In this document: positions 55,509 through 64,000 of the stretch, piece after piece | How positions within the stretch are numbered: position 1 is the stretch's first letter | Layout: each line of letters starts with the position of its first letter | Source: Hofstenia miamia | Taxonomy: Eukaryota; Xenacoelomorpha; Acoela | Length of the DNA stretch: 64,000 nucleotides | Direction of reading: 5' to 3' | Assembly (NCBI GenBank): GCA_004352715.1 | Contig: SCFE01000030.1 | Coordinates: 66,488 to 130,487, forward strand | Program-made: the position numbers and the translations under genes | The notes under the pieces: generated by a model | Seen by the model: the letters and a program-made list of their open reading frames with translations, nothing else | What the model was told of the DNA's origin: nothing | Database searches by the model: none

Positions 55509-56508
55509 NNNNNNNNNNNNNNNNNNNNNNNNNNNNNNNNNNNNNNNNNNNNNNNNNNNNNNNNNNNNNNNNNNNNNNNNNNNNNNNNNNNNNNNNNNNN
55601 NNNNNNNNNNNNNNNNNNNNNNNNNNNNNNNNNNNNNNNNNNNNNNNNNNNNNNNNNNNNNNNNNNNNNNNNNNNNNNNNNNNNNNNNNNNNNNNNNNNN
55701 NNNNNNNNNNNNNNNNNNNNNNNNNNNNNNNNNNNNNNNNNNNNNNNNNNNNNNNNNNNNNNNNNNNNNNNNNNNNNNNNNNNNNNNNNNNNNNNNNNNN
55801 NNNNNNNNNNNNNNNNNNNNNNNNNNNNNNNNNNNNNNNNNNNNNNNNNNNNNNNNNNNNNNNNNNNNNNNNNNNNNNNNNNNNNNNNNNNNNNNNNNNN
55901 NNNNNNNNNNNNNNNNNNNNNNNNNNNNNNNNNNNNNNNNNNNNNNNNNNNNNNNNNNNNNNNNNNNNNNNNNNNNNNNNNNNNNNNNNNNNNNNNNNNN
56001 NNNNNNNNNNNNNNNNNNNNNNNNNNNNNNNNNNNNNNNNNNNNNNNNNNNNNNNNNNNNNNNNNNNNNNNNNNNNNNNNNNNNNNNNNNNNNNNNNNNN
56101 NNNNNNNNNNNNNNNNNNNNNNNNNNNNNNNNNNNNNNNNNNNNNNNNNNNNNNNNNNNNNNNNNNNNNNNNNNNNNNNNNNNNNNNNNNNNNNNNNNNN
56201 NNNNNNNNNNNNNNNNNNNNNNNNNNNNNNNNNNNNNNNNNNNNNNNNNNNNNNNNNNNNNNNNNNNNNNNNNNNNNNNNNNNNNNNNNNNNNNNNNNNN
56301 NNNNNNNNNNNNNNNNNNNNNNNNNNNNNNNNNNNNNNNNNNNNNNNNNNNNNNNNNNNNNNNNNNNNNNNNNNNNNNNNNNNNNNNNNNNNNNNNNNNN
56401 NNNNNNNNNNNNNNNNNNNNNNNNNNNNNNNNNNNNNNNNNNNNNNNNNNNNNNNNNNNNNNNNNNNNNNNNNNNNNNNNNNNNNNNNNNNNNNNNNNNN
56501 NNNNNNNN

Positions 56509-56787
56509 CCACAAGTACTCTGATAAAAAATGAGTAGACATCACCACTAATGGTAAATTATCTGCTGCAACAAATCCTGTGTTATCAAGTTTAACTATTT
56601 TAAATTTTACATCTATATAAGCATTAAACCAATCATAAGGTATTATATCTGTAGAATTATCAACTGTAAACTTATAATTGTTTTATTTTTGAATATTACC
56701 TGCTGCAGGAATTAGAATTGGAGTCTGGAGATCAAATCTAATGTATTCATTTCTTTCTAGAATTGTTGTATTTCTGAAGTCAGTCAT
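56509..56787 (-). pseudogene. MCP: Polinton major capsid protein, N-terminal part of a second copy
   Basis: The start codon is the ATG at 56785-56787. The frame runs to the N gap at 56508. It starts MTDFRNTTILERNEYIRF and includes the YDWFNAYI segment. From there it matches 53130-53355 closely, so two capsid gene copies lie in this window. A frame difference near the gap edge (about 56530-56560) suggests decay. A promoter-like motif lies just upstream (see 56792-56813). Confidence 0.7.
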
Positions 56788-56791
56788 TTCT

Positions 56792-56813
56792 ACTATATAA
56801 GGAAAAAGAAAAT
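56792..56813 (-). promoter_or_regulatory. Promoter-like motif before the capsid start
   Basis: On the minus strand the motif TTTTCTTTTTCCTTATATAG ends a few bases before the ATG at 56787. It is shared with two other minus-strand starts (57108, 57644). Confidence 0.6.
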
Positions 56814-56826
56814 TTGTCCCAGGAAA

Positions 56827-57108
56827 TTAATTTTGCAATAGTATTAAAAATCGTGTCCTTATATTATCAAACTTCTGGTGCTCATTCTTGGAAAACTTTT
56901 TTAACAACATTTTTATCTCCATTCCCTTTTGTTCATTTGGTGTTTCTAATTTATTATTATTGCTTGTTACTTGTGAATTAACCTTTAAGGGGGAAGTTCC
57001 TTTCCCAGTGGTTAAATTTGTTTCCTTTAAGGGGAGAATATTCTCTCTCTGTGTGTTATTAAAATTAACCCTTAAATAGTTTTCATAAGTTTTCTTATAT
57101 TTAGTCAT
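56827..57108 (-). CDS. Unrecognised small Polinton protein, 93 aa
   Basis: The start is the ATG at 57106-57108, chosen because the shared promoter-like motif ends three bases upstream. The product is Lys/Asn-rich and polar (MTKYKKTYENYL...), with no recognisable domain and no membrane segment. It lies between the ATPase and the capsid gene on the same strand, where Polintons carry small virion or core proteins. The role is inferred from position only. Confidence 0.5.
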   Translation of the reverse strand: MTKYKKTYENYLRVNFNNTQRENILPLKETNLTTGKGTSPLKVNSQVTSNNNKLETPNEQKGMEIKMLLKKFSKNEHQKFDNIRTRFLILLQN

Positions 57109-57110
57109 GT

Positions 57111-57131
57111 CTATATAAGAAAAAAAGAAAG
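57111..57131 (-). promoter_or_regulatory. Promoter-like motif before the small protein
   Basis: On the minus strand, CTTTCTTTTTTTCTTATATAGAC directly precedes the ATG at 57108. Confidence 0.6.
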
Positions 57132-57170
57132 TCTTTTTTCACAATAAGAAAAAATAATTTTATTTTATTA

Positions 57171-57290
57171 AAAATACTAAGTGAACATGATTATCATTTA
57201 AATTAATAATTTGATTTTGACTACCAGTAATGTATATTCTTATTTCTCTTATCTCATTTGTGTTGATCTTGTTGAATAATTTGCACAAAG
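57171..57290 (-). pseudogene. Capsid-like C-terminal remnant between ATPase and small protein
   Basis: A minus-strand frame of about 39 codons ends in a beta-rich pattern (NEIREIRIYITGSQNQIINL) and a TAA at about 57171. It resembles the C-terminal strand-turn-strand of the penton-like fragment at 48293-48580. It follows a degraded stretch after the ATPase stop. Low confidence. Confidence 0.3.
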
Positions 57291-57371
57291 GCTGTTTTGT
57301 AAATGGATAACTTCTATTTTTCTACCTGTTGTGTTGCCAACTCTGTACTCATTAGTGTTTTTTAGAAACTC

Positions 57372-57644
57372 TTATGGTAATATTTCCAAAACATTATAAC
57401 CTACTTGATTTGATATGCTTTTCATTATCTTAATTAGATTTTGTATTTTTTCTTGATGAAAATTTGGAGTATAGATGTATAATTTATCATAATATATAAG
57501 AGGTCTTAAAATCATATCCATTAATAAATTAGTTTTTCCACATCCTGATTTTCCACATATAAGCATTCTAAAGTCTTCTGGTAAGAAATCTACTGGTGAT
57601 TTGTCATTTTTCACTTTTGGAGTATCATAATTAATAATCTTCAT
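57372..57644 (-). pseudogene. Polinton A32/FtsK-type packaging ATPase, truncated
   Basis: The start is ATG 57642-57644 directly after the shared motif. The Walker A motif reads CGKSGCGKTN at about residues 30-39, preceded by a hydrophobic strand (FRMLI) typical of A32-like packaging ATPases, and followed by LLMDMILRPLIYYDKLYIYTPN. The frame ends after 90 codons, about a third of the usual length, so Walker B and the C-terminal half are lost. In the family the protein pumps DNA into the capsid. Confidence 0.75.
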
Positions 57645-57665
57645 TATATAAAGAAAAAAGAAAAT
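57645..57665 (-). promoter_or_regulatory. Promoter-like motif before the ATPase
   Basis: On the minus strand, TTTTCTTTTTTCTTTATATA abuts the ATG with no spacer. It lies in an 85-bp divergent region shared with the plus-strand phospholipase-like gene. That gene's ATG at 57730 is preceded by TTTCACTTCTTATTTTATAAAG, a looser version of the motif. Confidence 0.6.
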
Positions 57666-57729
57666 ATTTTTTTAAGGAGAAGTAGAACTTCTCTGTTGTG
57701 AAATTAATTTCACTTCTTATTTTATAAAG

Positions 57730-58176
57730 ATGACAACAAATTTAACTTACTGTGTTAAAGAAAAAAGATTAACAGGTTCCATTCCAGGCTCAGGGCAATT
57801 ACTTACAACAAAAAATGGAAGAAATATGCTAAAATCAATTTGTAGCAATTGTGTGATTAAAAAGACACAATTTGTTGGAAAGGGAAGTAAAGTTGGTGAA
57901 AACAGAAGTAAAATTGGTGGAGCCCTTGATATTCATAAAGCAATTGGTTACCTTTAAAAACCAAAAGGGGGTTTCACACTTCCAAATCATAAATATACTG
58001 GACCATATAATCCTTTACAGAAACAATTGAAAAATAATGTACAACCATATAATCAAATTGATGCTATTTCTAGAGAACATGATATATGTTATAACAAAGG
58101 TCAAAACGGGAAAGATAACTGTGACAAACAAATGTTGAATAGTTTAAGAAATGTTAAACCTAAGAATATCCATGAA
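57730..58176 (+). pseudogene. Phospholipase A2-like (parvovirus-type fold) Polinton protein, one nonsense codon
   Basis: The ATG at 57730 opens a 75-codon basic N-terminus ended by TAA at 57955-57957. The same frame resumes at once. It has a Gly/Pro/Tyr/Asn calcium-loop-like word (YTGPYNP, about 57992-58012) and the paired catalytic His-Asp in REHDICY (about 58075-58095), then a Cys and a KQML helix. It runs into the N gap at 58177. Such domains are known in parvovirus capsids and in adintovirus/Polinton virion proteins, where they help the particle breach membranes. The stop codon may be a real lesion or a base-call error. Confidence 0.7.
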
Positions 58177-59176
58177 NNNNNNNNNNNNNNNNNNNNNNNN
58201 NNNNNNNNNNNNNNNNNNNNNNNNNNNNNNNNNNNNNNNNNNNNNNNNNNNNNNNNNNNNNNNNNNNNNNNNNNNNNNNNNNNNNNNNNNNNNNNNNNNN
58301 NNNNNNNNNNNNNNNNNNNNNNNNNNNNNNNNNNNNNNNNNNNNNNNNNNNNNNNNNNNNNNNNNNNNNNNNNNNNNNNNNNNNNNNNNNNNNNNNNNNN
58401 NNNNNNNNNNNNNNNNNNNNNNNNNNNNNNNNNNNNNNNNNNNNNNNNNNNNNNNNNNNNNNNNNNNNNNNNNNNNNNNNNNNNNNNNNNNNNNNNNNNN
58501 NNNNNNNNNNNNNNNNNNNNNNNNNNNNNNNNNNNNNNNNNNNNNNNNNNNNNNNNNNNNNNNNNNNNNNNNNNNNNNNNNNNNNNNNNNNNNNNNNNNN
58601 NNNNNNNNNNNNNNNNNNNNNNNNNNNNNNNNNNNNNNNNNNNNNNNNNNNNNNNNNNNNNNNNNNNNNNNNNNNNNNNNNNNNNNNNNNNNNNNNNNNN
58701 NNNNNNNNNNNNNNNNNNNNNNNNNNNNNNNNNNNNNNNNNNNNNNNNNNNNNNNNNNNNNNNNNNNNNNNNNNNNNNNNNNNNNNNNNNNNNNNNNNNN
58801 NNNNNNNNNNNNNNNNNNNNNNNNNNNNNNNNNNNNNNNNNNNNNNNNNNNNNNNNNNNNNNNNNNNNNNNNNNNNNNNNNNNNNNNNNNNNNNNNNNNN
58901 NNNNNNNNNNNNNNNNNNNNNNNNNNNNNNNNNNNNNNNNNNNNNNNNNNNNNNNNNNNNNNNNNNNNNNNNNNNNNNNNNNNNNNNNNNNNNNNNNNNN
59001 NNNNNNNNNNNNNNNNNNNNNNNNNNNNNNNNNNNNNNNNNNNNNNNNNNNNNNNNNNNNNNNNNNNNNNNNNNNNNNNNNNNNNNNNNNNNNNNNNNNN
59101 NNNNNNNNNNNNNNNNNNNNNNNNNNNNNNNNNNNNNNNNNNNNNNNNNNNNNNNNNNNNNNNNNNNNNNNNNNNN

Positions 59177-60227
59177 ACACCATCCAAGTCGCAAGTACTC
59201 CCAAAGGCCGATTCAAGGGCATTGGGACGAAAGCAACCGATGACGAATATAAGATCCCAGACATCAAGAGCGAAGATTACCAACACCTGGACAAAGAGGA
59301 GATACAACTGCTAAGAGATATGCTAAGACAACATAAACGAATATTCAACTACAGAGAAATAAGTGTGGGGCAAGCAATAGGGGAAAAACACAAGATAGTA
59401 ACAACCACTGATAAACCAATAAAACTCCCTTGTAGAAGAGTGCCCGAACAAATGAAGGACGAATACAATCAAATACTGGAAGAGTTAATAGATAACAAAA
59501 TTATACGACCAAGCGAGAGCCCCTATGCAGAAAAATACCAGCTATGTATAGACTTCCGGAAGCTGAACAAAGTGACGAAGAAAGACTCGTATCCTCTGCC
59601 GAGAATAGAGGACATGTTATACAAAGCGAGCAAGCACAAATACTTTACGACATTAGATTTATGTAAAGCATATTGGCAAGTATGAATGGAAGAAGACGAT
59701 ATTGAAAAGACAGCATTCATAACACCGTACGGGCTGTATGAGTGGATCTTCATGGCGTTTGGGCTATGTAACGCGCTGGCAACGTTTCAAAGATATATAA
59801 CAAAAGTCCTAAAAAATAAAAAACACAGAATGGAGGATGGTATCAACGCATACATAGACGATATAATCGTAACAAGTGACACAATACAAGAGCATATAGA
59901 GAAACTAGATAGAACGCTAACAATCCTAGGGAAAGCAGGACTCTGAATAAATGGCAACAAATGTGAAATCTTAAAGGAGAAAATCATCTTCCTGGGAAGA
60001 ACGATAGAAAAAGGGAGAATATCAATGAAGGACAACGCAAGAGAAATGATACGAAAGATAGAGAAACCAAATAACAAGAAGGACATCCAAAGAATAATGG
60101 GTTTCTTCAATTACTATGGCACATTCATTCCTAACATTGCGGGAAAAACCGCGAAGATGACGAAACCCATGAGGAAATCAGTACCCTTCTTATGGACATG
60201 GCAGGAGCAGGAGGAACTGGACAATAT
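59177..60227 (+). pseudogene. pol: Ty3/gypsy reverse transcriptase, second copy
   Basis: Same family as 7080-8505 but on the plus strand. It covers the linker with RFKGIGTKAT, IVTTTDKPIKLP, LCIDFRKLNKVTKKDSYPLP, FTTLDLCKAYWQV, and the intact catalytic AYIDDIIVTSD (about 59848-59880), to FNYYGTFIPNIAG. Two in-frame TGA codons break it (59683-59685 and 59944-59946). Relative to the other copy, about ten codons are missing between SPYA and the next strand (near 59527), so the RT fingers are also damaged. Its base composition is less AT-rich than the minus-strand copy. Gaps on both sides hide the ends. Confidence 0.85.
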
Positions 60228-61227
60228 NNNNNNNNNNNNNNNNNNNNNNNNNNNNNNNNNNNNNNNNNNNNNNNNNNNNNNNNNNNNNNNNNNNNNNNNN
60301 NNNNNNNNNNNNNNNNNNNNNNNNNNNNNNNNNNNNNNNNNNNNNNNNNNNNNNNNNNNNNNNNNNNNNNNNNNNNNNNNNNNNNNNNNNNNNNNNNNNN
60401 NNNNNNNNNNNNNNNNNNNNNNNNNNNNNNNNNNNNNNNNNNNNNNNNNNNNNNNNNNNNNNNNNNNNNNNNNNNNNNNNNNNNNNNNNNNNNNNNNNNN
60501 NNNNNNNNNNNNNNNNNNNNNNNNNNNNNNNNNNNNNNNNNNNNNNNNNNNNNNNNNNNNNNNNNNNNNNNNNNNNNNNNNNNNNNNNNNNNNNNNNNNN
60601 NNNNNNNNNNNNNNNNNNNNNNNNNNNNNNNNNNNNNNNNNNNNNNNNNNNNNNNNNNNNNNNNNNNNNNNNNNNNNNNNNNNNNNNNNNNNNNNNNNNN
60701 NNNNNNNNNNNNNNNNNNNNNNNNNNNNNNNNNNNNNNNNNNNNNNNNNNNNNNNNNNNNNNNNNNNNNNNNNNNNNNNNNNNNNNNNNNNNNNNNNNNN
60801 NNNNNNNNNNNNNNNNNNNNNNNNNNNNNNNNNNNNNNNNNNNNNNNNNNNNNNNNNNNNNNNNNNNNNNNNNNNNNNNNNNNNNNNNNNNNNNNNNNNN
60901 NNNNNNNNNNNNNNNNNNNNNNNNNNNNNNNNNNNNNNNNNNNNNNNNNNNNNNNNNNNNNNNNNNNNNNNNNNNNNNNNNNNNNNNNNNNNNNNNNNNN
61001 NNNNNNNNNNNNNNNNNNNNNNNNNNNNNNNNNNNNNNNNNNNNNNNNNNNNNNNNNNNNNNNNNNNNNNNNNNNNNNNNNNNNNNNNNNNNNNNNNNNN
61101 NNNNNNNNNNNNNNNNNNNNNNNNNNNNNNNNNNNNNNNNNNNNNNNNNNNNNNNNNNNNNNNNNNNNNNNNNNNNNNNNNNNNNNNNNNNNNNNNNNNN
61201 NNNNNNNNNNNNNNNNNNNNNNNNNNN

Positions 61228-62187
61228 TATCATTTAAAAGCAAGACATTCATTCAAAATTTCAGCATATGTTGTATTTAATTTATTTATTGTATTACTGT
61301 TTTGCCCTTTGTTGGGCTTGTGCTAGTTTAAACAGCAATGTTTGAGCTGATTATCAATATAAATTTGATGTATTGCATATAAAAGTAATGCTAGAACAAT
61401 CATGGGCAACATAAAATAATGTTGTTATGACCTAAAAATAGTGCTTTTTTATTCAGAAAAAACAACCAAAAAGCAACCTAATGTGACGTTGTTGAAACAA
61501 CGTTGTTTAGACCAGTCAAAAGGGTACCATTTCAACTTTAAAACAACCATAAAAAAAGCAAATAAAAAACAACGTTGTTTAGACCAAAATTTGTTATCTG
61601 GGTAGATATATATAATAAAATTTGTTTACCAGGTATATTATAATTTTTCACAAACTTAAAATTTTGAGAAAGTATTTCCTTTTTTTATATTAAAAGGATC
61701 TAATAATCAAAATAAAAATGTGAGTTTTATTTGCAAGCATCTACTCACAGATTATTTATTGCAAAATATGCCTCTGATTCTGCCAATGCTGCACCAATGG
61801 GCCACTGATTACATTATTGGTCACAAATACACCATGTTTTCTAAAAACAGTCCACTGATGACAGCCAATATTATATTATGAATTGTAATTTATAACAATG
61901 CATAATTTGGGTAAGTTAAAGTCACAGTTGAAATTGTGTATAGCATATTATCCTTAAAATAGAACACCTTCCTGCAAACCATTGAATTCATTATAGATTG
62001 CTCATAATAACAAGAGCTGGCATACTAATATTGTAACATAATCCAATCATGGGTTCAAGAAGAGAGAATTAGAGGAAAGAACTAAGACTGAATTCTGAAA
62101 TAAATATTGTACACACATGATTATGATTAGTTAAATCATTTGTAAAAAATTATAAAGCAGTATTTTCATATTAATTAATATTAATTT
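61228..62187. other. No gene; short palindromic repeat AAACAACGTTGTTT
   Basis: The word AAACAACGTTGTTTAGACC occurs at about 61496 and 61568 with related sequence between, and the core is a perfect palindrome. No reading frame is supported. The rest is AT-rich. Confidence 0.55.
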
Positions 62188-62189
62188 GG

Positions 62190-62842
62190 CAGTATATTTG
62201 ACAAATGGTAAAAGGCCAAAGTCGCAAATGCTAATTAATGCTGACATGTGTAAATTGGCAGACAAAGGAAAATCAGAAAATAGAAAATTGTCAACAACTT
62301 AGATTTAACAGGTACTAGCCAAATATTTGATTGTTTAATAGTTTCAAGTATAAAAATGGTGCAGTTTATTATTTTGATGATGACTTAAATTCATTGGATT
62401 TACTTCACTTTTCTTTGTCAGTTTTATTTATTAATTATAATGGAAAGGTAAGCAGTCAAGCACTAGGTATTTGAGACAGTGGTCCATGACGTCACTTAAT
62501 GTGAGCTCATAATGGNCAGTATATTTGACAAATGGTAAAAGGCCGAAGTCACAAATGCTAATTAATGCTGACATGTGTAAATCAGCAGACAAAGGAAAAT
62601 CAGAAAATAGAAAATTGTCAACAACTTAGATTTAACAGGTACTAGCCAAATATTTGATTGTTTAATAGTTTCAAATATAAAAATGGTGCAGTTTATTATT
62701 TTGATGATGACTTACATTCATTGAATTTACTTTGCTTTTCTTTGTCAGGTTTATTTATTAATTATAATGGAAAGCTAAACAGTCAAGCACTAGGGTATTT
62801 GAGACGGTGGTCCATGACTTCATTAAATGGGAGCTCGTAATG
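62190..62842 (+). repeat. Duplicated 325-bp block around the N at 62516
   Basis: 62190-62515 and 62517-62842 are nearly identical (AGTATATTTGACAAATGGTAAAAGGC to GAGCTCRTAATGG), with about a dozen differences. The single-base gap again points to unmerged haplotypes. Confidence 0.85.
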
Positions 62843-63660
62843 GCTTTGCACCTAACATTAACTTGTTCACCATTCAAACAGCTGTGCAGCTGGTAGCTGG
62901 TGCTTACCCAATGTGCTCTTAGGTTAGGTATAAGGATAGGGGTTTTTACTTGTTATAGCTTTTCTATCGTTTGTTGTTTGTATTATTATATTATGATCTT
63001 TCAGTTAGCCCTCATAGGAAATTTCATGACTTGTTTGTATTGGATTTTAGTGATTTCATTATATGTAATTAACAGTAGACTGAACTACCAACTTTCCCTT
63101 TTATTTTTGGCCACATTGGTTGTTCACATGTATATTGGATTAGCATGTATATATTTATCTTTAGGGATATTACATGTAAGGAATTATAATAAGCTAATGC
63201 ATCCTGGTTGTGAATTCCATTTATATTTCAACTACATTAATAACAAGAACAATCAATGCAATAAATTAGTAAGCTATCACACACTGTCACTATTGTATTC
63301 TCACACATTGTTTCACGCACTGAGTCACTGGCATTGTGGTTGGTGTTTCTCTTGATGTTCAAGTGTTAGCTGGAATTAATCGTTATATTGTAGTGTCTTT
63401 GATTCCTCTTTGTGCTTTGGCTCAGGTCAGGTTGTAACCCTGTACATTGTACCATCTATCTCTTGTCTTGCACCTAAATTACTGTTGTTAGTTCAAGGAT
63501 CAATTGTAGTTGATCAGATATTATTTTAACTAATAAGCAACACAAAGTTAGAGTAAAGGAAGAGGGATGGGAACTTGGAATCTGTCACCTACTGTACTAG
63601 TTAAGGAGGGAAAAATGTTACAGCAGCTAATAAATTAAGTTAAGCTTTATTAGTTGGAAG
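62843..63660. other. No supported gene
   Basis: A 151-codon open frame at 62900-63355 is very hydrophobic but has no ATG of its own at the start and no family resemblance. In AT-rich DNA such frames are expected by chance. TTAGGTTAGGTATAAGG near 62920 resembles a word in the LTRs. Confidence 0.5.
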
Positions 63661-63719
63661 GTTGTCAAGATTCTACAAGATATAAAAATGAAGAACATAT
63701 TAAAAATTATTTTCTAACC

Positions 63720-64000
63720 TCTTTTATAAATGGGATTTAATAATAGTGGAATACCTGAAGCTACACATTCTTATCAAGAAGGTTACAATAATAACATTTA
63801 AACAGATGTTAAACTCATAAAATACAAAATAAATCAAATTGAAAATAATAAGTTAGATATATCAGAGTATATTCTTTTTAATAGAGATTTAAATATGTGC
63901 AACAAGAAAATTATAAATGTTCATGATGGTGAATAGGAAGGGATATTATTAACAAAAAACAAATGGAAGATCATGTTGAAGAAATACTTGCAAACAATGA
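63720..64000 (+). pseudogene. Fibre-like virion protein fragment, Polinton-type, frameshifted
   Basis: Plus-strand pieces include the words DLNMCNKKIINVHDG and, in another frame after about 63934, NKKQMEDHVEE. The spacing 'N.KI.N..dG....D.inKkqm' is the repeat pattern of tail-fibre and fibre-shaft proteins in phages and large DNA elements. In-frame stops at about 63799 and 63934 and a frame change show decay. The fragment continues past the window. Confidence 0.4.

Noticed and set aside
62900-63355. 151-codon hydrophobic frame, possibly a membrane protein
   Set aside because: Starts at a non-ATG codon, has AT-driven composition and no family pattern.
1-64000. CRISPR arrays, tRNA genes, rRNA genes
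   Set aside because: None seen. The regular repeats present are tandem LTR units, microsatellites or assembly duplicates.

Overview
The window is AT-rich animal nuclear DNA (by eye about 70% A+T). It has spliced coding sequence, several classes of eukaryotic transposable element, AT microsatellites, and many assembly gaps: runs of exactly 1000 N in the right third, plus single N characters that join overlapping contigs. The host is a multicellular invertebrate. TTAGGTTAGG-like words and the structure of the one host gene would fit an arthropod, possibly a chelicerate, but this is a weak guess. I see no operons, tRNA, rRNA or CRISPR.

Layout. (1) 1-15.9 kb is a nest of retroelements. A Ty3/gypsy-type gag-protease-RT-RNase H element reads on the minus strand between two direct LTR copies (2093-3526 and 14639-15875). 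It has been split by a solo LTR in the opposite orientation (8829-10463) and by a decayed piggyBac transposon (10529-12935). A piece of integrase lies on the plus strand at about 1075-1869, just outside the left LTR. (2) 15.9-20.5 kb has no convincing gene. (3) 20.5-42.1 kb is the only recognisable host gene, a plus-strand Rho-GEF of the PLEKHG4/puratrophin-1 group. One exon of about 3 kb carries a Sec14-like domain, spectrin-like helices, a Ser-rich linker and the DH domain. Three further exons carry the PH domain and tail, and a small upstream exon is likely. The predicted product is about 1223 aa. Its large introns hold an antisense hAT transposon, an hAT-type MITE, a Tc1/mariner-type MITE and other inverted-repeat elements. 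(4) 42.5-47.6 kb is a dispersed repeat interrupted by a 5'-truncated LINE with an 822-codon open frame. (5) 48.2-58.2 kb holds broken Polinton/Maverick (adintovirus-like) DNA on both strands: capsid genes, a packaging ATPase, a protein-primed DNA polymerase B fragment and a phospholipase A2-like gene, with a shared promoter-like motif next to their start codons. (6) 59.2-60.2 kb is a second Ty3/gypsy RT copy on the plus strand. (7) 61.2-64 kb is repeat-rich and ends in a fragment that looks like a virion fibre protein.

Only the GEF gene looks intact. Nearly every mobile-element gene carries stops, frameshifts or lost catalytic residues. Several catalytic Asp-to-Asn changes fall where the ancestral codon context would have been CpG, which suggests decay by cytosine deamination.
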